DNA from: Flavobacteriaceae bacterium
GTDB lineage: Bacteria; Bacteroidota; Bacteroidia; Flavobacteriales; Flavobacteriaceae
Reading direction: 5' to 3'
Length of the DNA: 64,000 bases
NCBI GenBank assembly: GCA_028279515.1
Contig: JANQNQ010000008.1
Coordinates: 496,001-560,000, forward strand
Part shown: positions 50,958-59,320 of the stretch, piece by piece
How positions within the stretch are numbered: position 1 is the first letter of the stretch
Layout of the letters: each line of letters opens with the position of its first letter
The notes under the pieces: model-generated
Seen by the model: the letters and a program-made list of their open reading frames with translations, nothing else
Database searches by the model: none
Told to the model about the DNA's origin: nothing
Position numbers and translations under genes: made by a program

Positions 50958-53900
50958 ATGAAACCAAATAAACTAACTTTAATTATTCTATTGTTGTTTT
51001 CTGTACTGGCATTTGGTCAGGAAGTACAAATAACAGGAACAGTGACAGCAGCCTCCGACGGAGCACCCTTACCAGGAGTTAACATTTTGGTGGCGGGTAC
51101 CTCAACCGGGGTGCAATCCGATTTTGATGGAAACTATACGATAGCCGCCTCAGCGGGTCAAACGTTGCAATTTTCATACGTCGGGATGAAAACGGTAAGC
51201 ATTACCGTGGGAACACAGCGTGTTATCAATGTGCAACTCGAAGAAGACGCTGAGTCTTTGAACGAGGTCGTTGTTACCGCCCTCGGAATCAAAAAGACAC
51301 GAAAGTCTTTGACCTATGCCGCGCAAGATATCGACGCCGACGAACTTAGCAAAGTAAAACAAACCAACCCAGTAAATAGCTTGTCTGGGAAAGTTTCGGG
51401 AGTCGTGATCAACCGTAGCTCATCGGGAGCAGGAGGTTCTGTAAAGGTTACACTTCGTGGAAACAACTCCTTCGGAAACAACCAACCCTTGTATGTGGTA
51501 GATGGAGTTCCTTTATCTAACCCTACAGCAGGGCAGCCAGAAGATACCTTCGGAAGCATTAGTGGAGGTAACTTAGACGGTGGTGACGCACTTTCGTTGA
51601 TCAATCCTGATGATGTAGAATCGATTACGGTACTTAAAGGAGCCTCGGCTTCGGCATTATATGGTAGCGCCGGACTTAACGGTGTTATTTTGATAACTAC
51701 CAAAAGAGGAAGAGCCGGAAACTTTAAAGTTGATGTCTCTTCTAATGTGTTGGTCGATGACGCGGCCTATTTTATTGACCTCAATGGCGAGGCCCAAAGT
51801 AATGTCGATGACTTTTTCGATACAGGTGTAACGAGCATCAATTCGGTCTCTCTTTCAGGAGGAACAGATAGAGCTCAAACCTATTTTTCATACTCTAATA
51901 CCTTTGCAAGTGGGATCGTACCTACCAATAAGCTAAAGCAGCATACGATCAATTTAAGAGAAACCGCTCAGTTCTTTGATAACAAATTACAGGTGAACGC
52001 AAGCGTATTGGCATCTTCACAGACCATTGACAACAGACCTGTATCAGGATTGTACTTCAATCCATTGGTTGGAGTATATGGATTTGATTCGCCAGGAGAA
52101 AGCCTGTCAGACTACGAAGACTTTGAAGAGTTTGACCCAGGAAGAAACATTCAGGCGCAACGCTGGTATCGGGCGACTTCAGATATCGAGCAAAACCCGT
52201 ATTGGATTCTAAACAGAAACCCTAACGAGACGACCAATAAGAAATTGTTGGCATCTTTAAGTTTGAATTTTCCAATCAATGAATGGTTGTCTATCCAAAC
52301 AAGAGGAACTTATGATCAATCACGTTTGACCAGTGAGAATAGAATCTTTGCAACTACTGAAGCTACGTTGTCTCATATCAACGGACGATATATTGTAAAT
52401 GAACAAGATATTACACAATTGTATGGTGATATTATTGCAACCATTAACAAGGACTTTTCAGATAAGATTAGCTTTAATGCCAATTTAGGGGCAAGTATTA
52501 CTAGAAACAATGCTGAGTTGTTCAATGCAGATTCAGGAACCAATGGCGGACTCCAGTTTGCCAATGTGTTCTCGTTCCAAAACTTTAATGCAAACGCATC
52601 AGTTTTGTTCAATCAATCCACTTTAAAAAATCGCACCAATTCGATTTTTGCAAGTGCAACAGTTGGTTTCGAAGATAAGATCTATTTAGACGTTACGGCA
52701 CGTAATGACTGGACGTCAACCCTTCCAGAAGGTAATAACTCTTTCTTCTATCCTTCGGTAGGTGTTACAGGTATGCTAAGCGAGTTCTTTGACCTTGGAG
52801 AGACCGTTACATTTGCCAAGTTGAGAGCTTCGTATGCTGAGGTAGGTAACGGGTTTGCCACCGATGCGATTTCTCCAAACAGAAGCATTGTCTTTGGCGG
52901 AGGAATCAGCTCTACAGATCCGATCAGACCGTTCCCCGGCACCATTCCAGAACCAGAAAGACAGCGTTCTTTCGAAATCGGTACTGAATGGAGATTCTTG
53001 AACAATCGCTTAGGAATTGATATAGGATATTACAGGACCAGTACCATCAACCAGTACTTTCCGTTTCCAACGTCTGCTGCAATTATCGGTGCATCGAGCG
53101 CTGGACTTAATTCAGGAGATATTGTAAACAGTGGTATAGAAGGAACCATTTACGGAGTTCCAATCCAGAATGACAACTTTAAATGGACAAGTACCATCAA
53201 CTTTGCAGCCAATGATAACGAAGTGAAAAGTATCTATGACGGTACTGTAGCCGATGGTTTGATCGAACCTTCGTTTTTTGTGGTATCTGCTAAAGGAGTG
53301 AACACCTTTGGTTCGTATCTTGTAGAGGGAGGGTCTTTTGGAGATATCTACGCTCGTGTAGTACGAAGAGATGCGAACGGAGTACCAATTGTTGATGGTG
53401 GAGCACTGCTTGAAAATGATGAAGACTTAGTCGACGGACTTAGAAAAGTGGGTAATGCCAATCCGGACTTTACTTTAGGATGGAACAATACCCTCGAATA
53501 CAAGAACTTTGTACTTGACTTCTTGATCGACGGAAAGTTTGGAGGTGAAACAGTAAGTATGACCGAAGGAATTGTAGAAGGGCTTAGTAACAATACAGCC
53601 AGAGAGACTGCCAACGGAACCATCAATGTTGTCGACCTAAGCGGAACGCCTTCGACTTTAACAGCGCAAGAGTATTATGGCCTTGCCGGCGGAAGAAATG
53701 GATTTACAGGAGAATATGTGTACAGCGCAACCAACGTTCGATTAGCTGAGATTGCTTTAGGATACAATTTTAAACTAAATGACAACTCATTCTTTAAATC
53801 GATACGTGCATCACTTATCGGAAGCAACTTGTTCTTCTTCTATAAAGATGCACCACATGATCCAAACATTGCTTTAAGTACAGGAAATGCGCTTCAAGGA

Positions 53901-53963
53901 GTAGATGTGTTAGGACTTCCTTCAACAAGAAGTACCGGATTGAATCTTAAGTTAACATTCTAA
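50958..53963 (+). CDS. SusC-family TonB-dependent outer-membrane receptor
   Basis: The 1001-aa protein has a signal peptide (FSVLAFGQ), an N-terminal carboxypeptidase-D-regulatory-like domain (GTVTAASDGAPLPGVNILVAGT...FDGNYTI, residues ~25-100), a TonB-box-like stretch and plug domain (NEVVVTALGIKK, PLYVVDGVPL, ESITVLKGASASALYGS) and a 22-strand barrel that ends in GLNLKLTF. It imports an oligosaccharide across the outer membrane together with the SusD lipoprotein encoded next. The genes that follow point to an amino-sugar oligosaccharide. Confidence 0.95.
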   Translation: MKPNKLTLIILLLFSVLAFGQEVQITGTVTAASDGAPLPGVNILVAGTSTGVQSDFDGNYTIAASAGQTLQFSYVGMKTVSITVGTQRVINVQLEEDAESLNEVVVTALGIKKTRKSLTYAAQDIDADELSKVKQTNPVNSLSGKVSGVVINRSSSGAGGSVKVTLRGNNSFGNNQPLYVVDGVPLSNPTAGQPEDTFGSISGGNLDGGDALSLINPDDVESITVLKGASASALYGSAGLNGVILITTKRGRAGNFKVDVSSNVLVDDAAYFIDLNGEAQSNVDDFFDTGVTSINSVSLSGGTDRAQTYFSYSNTFASGIVPTNKLKQHTINLRETAQFFDNKLQVNASVLASSQTIDNRPVSGLYFNPLVGVYGFDSPGESLSDYEDFEEFDPGRNIQAQRWYRATSDIEQNPYWILNRNPNETTNKKLLASLSLNFPINEWLSIQTRGTYDQSRLTSENRIFATTEATLSHINGRYIVNEQDITQLYGDIIATINKDFSDKISFNANLGASITRNNAELFNADSGTNGGLQFANVFSFQNFNANASVLFNQSTLKNRTNSIFASATVGFEDKIYLDVTARNDWTSTLPEGNNSFFYPSVGVTGMLSEFFDLGETVTFAKLRASYAEVGNGFATDAISPNRSIVFGGGISSTDPIRPFPGTIPEPERQRSFEIGTEWRFLNNRLGIDIGYYRTSTINQYFPFPTSAAIIGASSAGLNSGDIVNSGIEGTIYGVPIQNDNFKWTSTINFAANDNEVKSIYDGTVADGLIEPSFFVVSAKGVNTFGSYLVEGGSFGDIYARVVRRDANGVPIVDGGALLENDEDLVDGLRKVGNANPDFTLGWNNTLEYKNFVLDFLIDGKFGGETVSMTEGIVEGLSNNTARETANGTINVVDLSGTPSTLTAQEYYGLAGGRNGFTGEYVYSATNVRLAEIALGYNFKLNDNSFFKSIRASLIGSNLFFFYKDAPHDPNIALSTGNALQGVDVLGLPSTRSTGLNLKLTF

Positions 53964-53974
53964 AAAAACATTCG

Positions 53975-55561
53975 ATGAAAAAATTTAATAAGATAATCGC
54001 ATATCTAGCCATCATAGGACTGATCGGTACGGCTTGTGACAATGGGTTAGAGGATCTTAATCAGAATCCGCGAAATATCACCGATGAAGAGCTCGAAGTT
54101 GACTTTCAGCACGTAGGCTCTCTATACAAACCGATCTTTGAGAATATCTATCAATACAGCCCTGCGTGGTCATATCAATTGCAGCAAAACCTAAATGCAG
54201 ATGTATACTCGGGATATATGACCAATCCGCGTCCTTTTGTAGCAGGAGCTAATAACACGACCTATAACTTGGTTAGTGGATGGAACAATTTCATCTGGTC
54301 AGTACCGTACTCTAACGTGATGAACAACGTGAAGACGATCACAGACCTAACTGGAGAAGATTTTCCAACGCTAAACGCGGTAACACTGATTCTAAAGGTA
54401 GAAGCAATGCACAGAGTATCTGATGTTTTCGGACCTATTGTGTATACCAACTTCGGAGACCTTCAGAATGCTGGGGTGTACGATTCGCAACAAGAAGCAT
54501 ACAATGCCTTTTTTGCAGATCTGGATACTGCAGTAGCAGCCTTGATGGCCGATATTGACAGTGAACGATTCACAGCGTTTGATTTGGCGTACGGCGGGGA
54601 TTATGAAAAATGGGTAAAGTTTGCAAATTCGCTTCGTTTACGTTTGGCCATTCGAATCTCAAAAGTAGATCCGACAAAAGCCAAGACCGAAGGCGAAAAA
54701 GCCTTAGCACAAACACTAGGCGTTATCAGTACCAATGACGAAGGGTTCTTCGTAAATGGTTCTTTAGACCACCCACTACAAACCATCGACAATTCATGGG
54801 GAGACATCAGAATGAATGCTTCTATGGAATCTATCCTGGTAGGATACGATGACCCAAGAGGAAGCGCTTACTTTGACAATTCTGTAGATACAGGTGACCT
54901 GAAGGGAGTGCGTGGCGGATTGCCTTTACTGCCCGGATACGCTGATGAGCTTGCACAAAAAGCAGACTATATCAACTACTCGGCATTGAATGACAATATC
55001 CACACACCAAGAGTTCAATTGATGACCGCTGCCGAAGTATATTTCTTAAGAGCAGAGGCGGCCTTAAGAGGATGGGCCAATGCAGGAGATGCACAAAGCA
55101 ACTATGAAATGGGCATCAATATGTCTTTCTCACAGCATGGTGCTAGCGGTGCGGCAACATATATAGCCGATAACACCTCGACTCCTCAAGACTACATTGA
55201 CACCTTCAACCCAGCAAACAATATCACTGCATTAAGCAACATCACTATTGCTTGGGATGCTGGAGGAACCAATGAAGAAAACTTAGAACGAATCATCACC
55301 CAAAAATGGATCGCTATGTTCCCTGATGGCCAAGAAGCTTGGAGTGAATTTAGACGAACAGGTTATCCGAAGATATTCCCAGTTGTGAGCAACCAAAGTG
55401 GTGGTACAATCGATACTGATATTCAAATTAGAAGAATTCCTTTCGTTGATAGTGAACGATCTACCAATGCAGCAGGAGTAGACAACGCTGTGACGCTGCT
55501 AGGTGGCGCTGATGACGGAGGCACAAGATTGTGGTGGGATACAGGAGGCCCAAACTTCTAG
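53975..55561 (+). CDS. SusD/RagB-like nutrient-binding lipoprotein
   Basis: The 528-aa protein has a lipobox (IGTAC, Cys21) and the helical SusD fold (SusD-like family 2), e.g. ILKVEAMHRVSDVFGPIVYTNFGD, EKWVKFANSLRLRLAIRI, EVYFLRAEAALRGW and ITQKWIAMFPDGQEAWSEFRRTGYP. It captures oligosaccharides at the cell surface and closes over the SusC channel. It lies 11 bases after SusC and is followed by a strong hairpin. Confidence 0.94.
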   Translation: MKKFNKIIAYLAIIGLIGTACDNGLEDLNQNPRNITDEELEVDFQHVGSLYKPIFENIYQYSPAWSYQLQQNLNADVYSGYMTNPRPFVAGANNTTYNLVSGWNNFIWSVPYSNVMNNVKTITDLTGEDFPTLNAVTLILKVEAMHRVSDVFGPIVYTNFGDLQNAGVYDSQQEAYNAFFADLDTAVAALMADIDSERFTAFDLAYGGDYEKWVKFANSLRLRLAIRISKVDPTKAKTEGEKALAQTLGVISTNDEGFFVNGSLDHPLQTIDNSWGDIRMNASMESILVGYDDPRGSAYFDNSVDTGDLKGVRGGLPLLPGYADELAQKADYINYSALNDNIHTPRVQLMTAAEVYFLRAEAALRGWANAGDAQSNYEMGINMSFSQHGASGAATYIADNTSTPQDYIDTFNPANNITALSNITIAWDAGGTNEENLERIITQKWIAMFPDGQEAWSEFRRTGYPKIFPVVSNQSGGTIDTDIQIRRIPFVDSERSTNAAGVDNAVTLLGGADDGGTRLWWDTGGPNF

Positions 55562-55584
55562 AATAAACATTGAGTTAGCCTTTT

Positions 55585-55624
55585 AAAGAGATGAGCTATA
55601 CGGGACTTCATAGCTCATCTCTTT
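55585..55624 (+). terminator. Long hairpin after the SusC/SusD pair
   Basis: AAAGAGATGAGCTAT pairs perfectly with ATAGCTCATCTCTTT (15 bp, 10-base loop). The following TTTACCCC is not a strong T run, so it may act as a partial terminator that keeps SusC/SusD levels above those of the enzymes downstream. Confidence 0.65.
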
Positions 55625-55751
55625 ACCCCAAAAGGTGATGAAAATAGAACGAATCAAAAACAAACAAGAAACGACACTGTTCTTAGCTCGCTAGCGCCCT
55701 TATCTGCTAGAAAGGCAAGTGCAAAAGCTGAAAAACAAAAAATTCGAACCC

Positions 55752-57668
55752 ATGAAATTAATTCAAGAAATTGAACATAAGCAGGTTGGAAAGTTTGAAG
55801 ACACCAAGTTCGAGAAAATTCACAGTGAGATATTTACCGATTCGAAGAATGCGTCTGTTTTAGTGGCCAACGAAATAGCCAGTTTGATCAAACAACGCCA
55901 AGAAGAAGGAAAGCATTGTGTACTCGGTTTGGCTACGGGGTCTTCTCCTATAAAAGTGTATGAAGAATTGGTGAATCAACACCGTTCAGGGGAACTTAGT
56001 TTTTGCAATGTGGTAACTTTTAATCTGGATGAGTACTACCCGATGGAACCCGAGCATCAGCAAAGTTACCATCACTTTATGTGTCAGCATTTGTTTGACC
56101 ATGTAGACATCAATCCAGAGAACATCTTCATTCCAGATGGCACCACGCCACTCGAAGAGATGGATCAGTATTGTATTGACTACGAGATGAAGATCAAGGA
56201 ATTTGGCGGACTCGATTTTCAGCTTTTGGGAATCGGGCGTACTGGACACATCGGGTTCAACGAACCTGGCTCGCATCCAAATTCAGGGACAAGGATTATT
56301 ACATTAGACCATGTAACGCGTACTGATGCCGCTTCCGATTTTAACGGTTTAGAACAAGTTCCGAAGAAGGCGGTCACCATGGGAATTAGCACCATCATGA
56401 AAGCGCGCAGAATCATTCTGCTGGCTTGGGGTCATAAAAAAGCCTCTGTGGTACAAGAGACCATTGAAGGAGAGATCACTTCAAATATTCCAGCTTCCTT
56501 CCTCCAAAATCATAGAAATACGACCATCGTACTTGATAGCGAAGCAGCTTCAGAGTTAACCCGTATAAAGACACCTTGGTTGGTAGATCAATGTATCTGG
56601 ACAGAACAGCTAAAATTCAAAGCGGTAACATGGCTTAGTCAAGTACTCAATAAGCCCGTTTTAAAACTAACAGACAAAGACTATAACGACCATGGTATGT
56701 CAGGATTATTGGCCATTGAAGGGTCGTCTTATGACTTAAACATTAAGATCTTCAATAAGCTACAGCATACCATCACCGGTTGGCCAGGCGGAAAACCCAA
56801 TGCCGACGACACCAACCGACCAGAACGAGCGCAACCAGCAAAGAAACGAGTATTGATCTTTAGTCCGCATCCCGATGACGATGTCATCTCTATGGGAGGA
56901 ACGTTTCTAAGATTGATAGATCAAGGACACGAAGTACATGTTGCCTATCAAACCTCCGGAAATATTGCTGTGACCGACGAAGAAGCGCTGAAGTTCGCAG
57001 AGGTTGCTGCTGGATTTCAACCCGAAGGGAAGAACTTTGAGGAGGTAATAACGTTTTTAAAGGCCAAGAATCAAGGAGATATAGACATTCCGGCAGTTAG
57101 GTCGATCAAAGGACTCATTCGTAGAATGGAATCTATTGGCGCTACGCGCTACTTCGAATTACCGGACGAAAAAGTACATTTTCTGGACCTTCCGTTTTAC
57201 GAAACAGGAACAATTAAGAAGAATCCGATAGGAGAAACAGATGTAAAGATCATCGAAGACCTGATCGAAACAGTTCGCCCCCATCAAATATATGCAGCAG
57301 GAGACTTAGCAGATCCACACGGGACGCACAAGGTATGTCTGGATGCGATATTCGCCGCCATCGACAGACTCAAAAACAAATCATACATGAACGATTGTTG
57401 GGTATGGTTGTATCGTGGGGCATGGCAAGAATGGGACGTCTCCGAAATAGAAATGGCGGTGCCATTAAGCCCGCTTGAAGTAAGCAAAAAGATCAATGCC
57501 ATTTTATACCATCAGTCTCAAAAGGACCGCGTCATGTTTCAAGGCGAGGATTCAAGAGAGTTTTGGGTAAGGGCACAAGAAAGAAATAGAAATACTGCGA
57601 TTTTATACGATGCTTTGGGATTAGCAGATTACGAGGCTATTGAAGCCTTCAAGAGATATCATTTTTAG
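55752..57668 (+). CDS. nagB: Glucosamine-6-phosphate deaminase fused to a PIG-L deacetylase domain
   Basis: The 638-aa protein starts at MKLIQEIEH (55752); 11 more codons upstream are possible. Residues ~1-300 are NagB: LATGSSPIKVYEEL, FNLDEYYP and GIGRTGHIGFNEPGS. In E. coli NagB the catalytic Asp141 precedes GH; here it is Thr (RTGH), a variant common in Bacteroidota homologues. Residues from ~365 form a PIG-L/LmbE-type domain with the zinc motif SPHPDDD and a later DLADPHGTH. The first domain converts GlcN-6-P to fructose-6-P and ammonia; the second could remove acetyl groups from a GlcNAc derivative. No NagA is seen nearby, so the second domain may fill that step. Confidence 0.92.
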   Translation: MKLIQEIEHKQVGKFEDTKFEKIHSEIFTDSKNASVLVANEIASLIKQRQEEGKHCVLGLATGSSPIKVYEELVNQHRSGELSFCNVVTFNLDEYYPMEPEHQQSYHHFMCQHLFDHVDINPENIFIPDGTTPLEEMDQYCIDYEMKIKEFGGLDFQLLGIGRTGHIGFNEPGSHPNSGTRIITLDHVTRTDAASDFNGLEQVPKKAVTMGISTIMKARRIILLAWGHKKASVVQETIEGEITSNIPASFLQNHRNTTIVLDSEAASELTRIKTPWLVDQCIWTEQLKFKAVTWLSQVLNKPVLKLTDKDYNDHGMSGLLAIEGSSYDLNIKIFNKLQHTITGWPGGKPNADDTNRPERAQPAKKRVLIFSPHPDDDVISMGGTFLRLIDQGHEVHVAYQTSGNIAVTDEEALKFAEVAAGFQPEGKNFEEVITFLKAKNQGDIDIPAVRSIKGLIRRMESIGATRYFELPDEKVHFLDLPFYETGTIKKNPIGETDVKIIEDLIETVRPHQIYAAGDLADPHGTHKVCLDAIFAAIDRLKNKSYMNDCWVWLYRGAWQEWDVSEIEMAVPLSPLEVSKKINAILYHQSQKDRVMFQGEDSREFWVRAQERNRNTAILYDALGLADYEAIEAFKRYHF

Positions 57669-57717
57669 ATACAATAGTTTTTCAAGGTTAATTTTCATTA
57701 TTCCGCGCCCAAACATC

Positions 57718-57748
57718 TTGACCCCTTGCGTGTAAACCAAGGGGTCAA
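57718..57748 (+). terminator. Hairpin before the LacI-type regulator gene
   Basis: TTGACCCCTTG pairs perfectly with CAAGGGGTCAA (11 bp, 9-base loop), followed by TAAATC rather than a T run. It lies 31 bases before the regulator start codon and 49 after the nagB stop. A leaky terminator or mRNA end is likely. Confidence 0.6.
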
Positions 57749-57779
57749 TAAATCTCATTATAAAAAAAAGACTACAGCT

Positions 57780-58457
57780 ATGGTATCTAATATCACCTTA
57801 AAGCAAATGTCTCATATTTTGGGCATTTCGGTTTCAACCGTTTCCAAATCGCTGAGCAATAGTGACGAAATAAGCGAGCGCACAAAACAACGAGTTTTTG
57901 CCATTGCCGAGCACTACAATTATCGACCCAATAGTTTGGCACAAAATCTACGGTTACAAAAGTCGAATACGATAGGCTTGATCGTTCCGGATCTTAACGA
58001 GACCGGGATGCTAGCTTTGGCCGATTCCATTTCGGATCACACAATGAAACGCGGATTGAAACTCATGCTGTATCAATCAAAAGGAATGGCTAACAAAGAG
58101 AAGATCCTCATTAAATTATTGACCAACGGTTGTACAGACGGGCTCATTATCTTCCTTTCGGAAGACACCCTCAAGAAAGAACGCATAGAACCATTGATGG
58201 ATCTGGCGAAAACCCACTTTCCGTTGGTACTTTTGAACGATGTTGAAGGCATTAACTGTCACAAGGTATGTGTACCAAAAAATAATGAGGAAGAATCCAG
58301 ATTAGGCAAAGAAGTGTTTCAGCTTTTGGGAGCAGAAGCCGTTCGAGTACTTAAAAAAACCATCGATAAAAAGGAAACATCAACGAAGGTGCATCACCTA
58401 AGTCTCGATACGATGCTGTTTGAAGATGATGATCAACCAAAACAAGAAGCCTCATGA
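57780..58457 (+). CDS. LacI-family regulator with shortened effector domain
   Basis: The 225-aa protein starts at MVSNITLKQ (57780). It has a standard LacI HTH and hinge (HILGISVSTVSKSLSNSDEISERTKQRVFAIAEHYNYRPNSLAQNLR in outline). It then has the first part of the periplasmic-binding-like fold (NTIGLIVPDLNETGMLALADSI, DGLIIFLSED) but jumps after ~residue 165 to what resembles the normal last 40 residues (LGAEAVRVLKKTIDKKE...LDTMLFED). Members usually have 330-340 residues, so ~110 central residues that form most of the second lobe are missing. The frame is intact and overlaps the next gene by four bases, so it is not a recent break. It probably represses the amino-sugar genes, perhaps with altered effector response. 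Confidence 0.85.
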   Translation: MVSNITLKQMSHILGISVSTVSKSLSNSDEISERTKQRVFAIAEHYNYRPNSLAQNLRLQKSNTIGLIVPDLNETGMLALADSISDHTMKRGLKLMLYQSKGMANKEKILIKLLTNGCTDGLIIFLSEDTLKKERIEPLMDLAKTHFPLVLLNDVEGINCHKVCVPKNNEEESRLGKEVFQLLGAEAVRVLKKTIDKKETSTKVHHLSLDTMLFEDDDQPKQEAS

Positions 58458-59320
58458 TTTTGATAGCAGACAGCGGTTCGACAAAATGCGATTGGATTGT
58501 AGCCAGTAAAAAGGGGAAACATCGCCATCAACTACAAACACCAGGAATCAATCCAACCATATTATCGGCCAAAGAGATCGAAGAGATCGTCATGAACGCT
58601 CAACCTGTAGTATCGAGTCGCGAAAAGATACGCGAGATCCATTTTTATGGCGCCGGCTGTGGTACTGAAAAGGCCGATATGAAGATCAAACGATTGTTCG
58701 GCGATATTTTTCAAAACTCGAAACGCATTGAAGTGTCAGAAGACATCGTAGCCGCTGTGCATGCCACTACCAATACGCCGGGGGTCGTGTGTATTTTAGG
58801 CACAGGATCTAATTGCTGTTATTTTGATGGCACAAAGGTCATTCAAAAAGTACCCGCTTTGGGATACCTATTATCAGATGAAGGGAGCGGTAATTTCTTC
58901 GGAAAACGACTCCTTAAAAGCTACTACATGAAAACCATGCCGAGTATGCTGGCCAGACGATTCGAAGAAGATTATGAACCCGTCTTGGATGAAGTATTTA
59001 GACACCTATACCGCTTGGATCGTCCCAACCGCTATTTAGCATCTTATGCACGATTTGCCTTCAAATATCGCGAACATCCTTTCATCAAAGAAATGGTTCA
59101 GACCGGAATCGATCAATTCCTAGATACGTATCTGCCTCATTATAAAAAAGAATTGGCCGAATGTCCAATTCACTTTGTAGGTTCTGTTGCCTATCATGCG
59201 CAGGACATGATTGCCCAATCACTTGCAGAGAGAGGGTATCAGATCAAAAGCTTTGTGAAAAAACCCATCGATAACCTTGTACGATACATCGTTCAAAGAA
59301 ATACCATTAGCAATTCATGA
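58454..59320 (+). CDS. N-acetylglucosamine kinase-like ATPase (BadF/BadG family)
   Basis: The 288-aa protein has the ASKHA-fold motifs of the BadF/NAGK group: phosphate-1 loop IADSGSTKCDW at the N-terminus, a conserved FYGAGCG, the second phosphate motif VCILGTGSNCCYFDG, and LSDEGSGNFFGKRLL. It should phosphorylate GlcNAc (or a related amino sugar or anhydro-sugar) with ATP in the cytoplasm. It overlaps the regulator before it and the hexosaminidase after it by four bases each. Confidence 0.88.
   Translation: MILIADSGSTKCDWIVASKKGKHRHQLQTPGINPTILSAKEIEEIVMNAQPVVSSREKIREIHFYGAGCGTEKADMKIKRLFGDIFQNSKRIEVSEDIVAAVHATTNTPGVVCILGTGSNCCYFDGTKVIQKVPALGYLLSDEGSGNFFGKRLLKSYYMKTMPSMLARRFEEDYEPVLDEVFRHLYRLDRPNRYLASYARFAFKYREHPFIKEMVQTGIDQFLDTYLPHYKKELAECPIHFVGSVAYHAQDMIAQSLAERGYQIKSFVKKPIDNLVRYIVQRNTISNS

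Noticed and set aside
57780-58457. The short LacI gene as a frameshifted pseudogene.
   Set aside because: The frame is continuous, the C-terminal tail resembles the normal family end, and its stop overlaps the next start by four bases.
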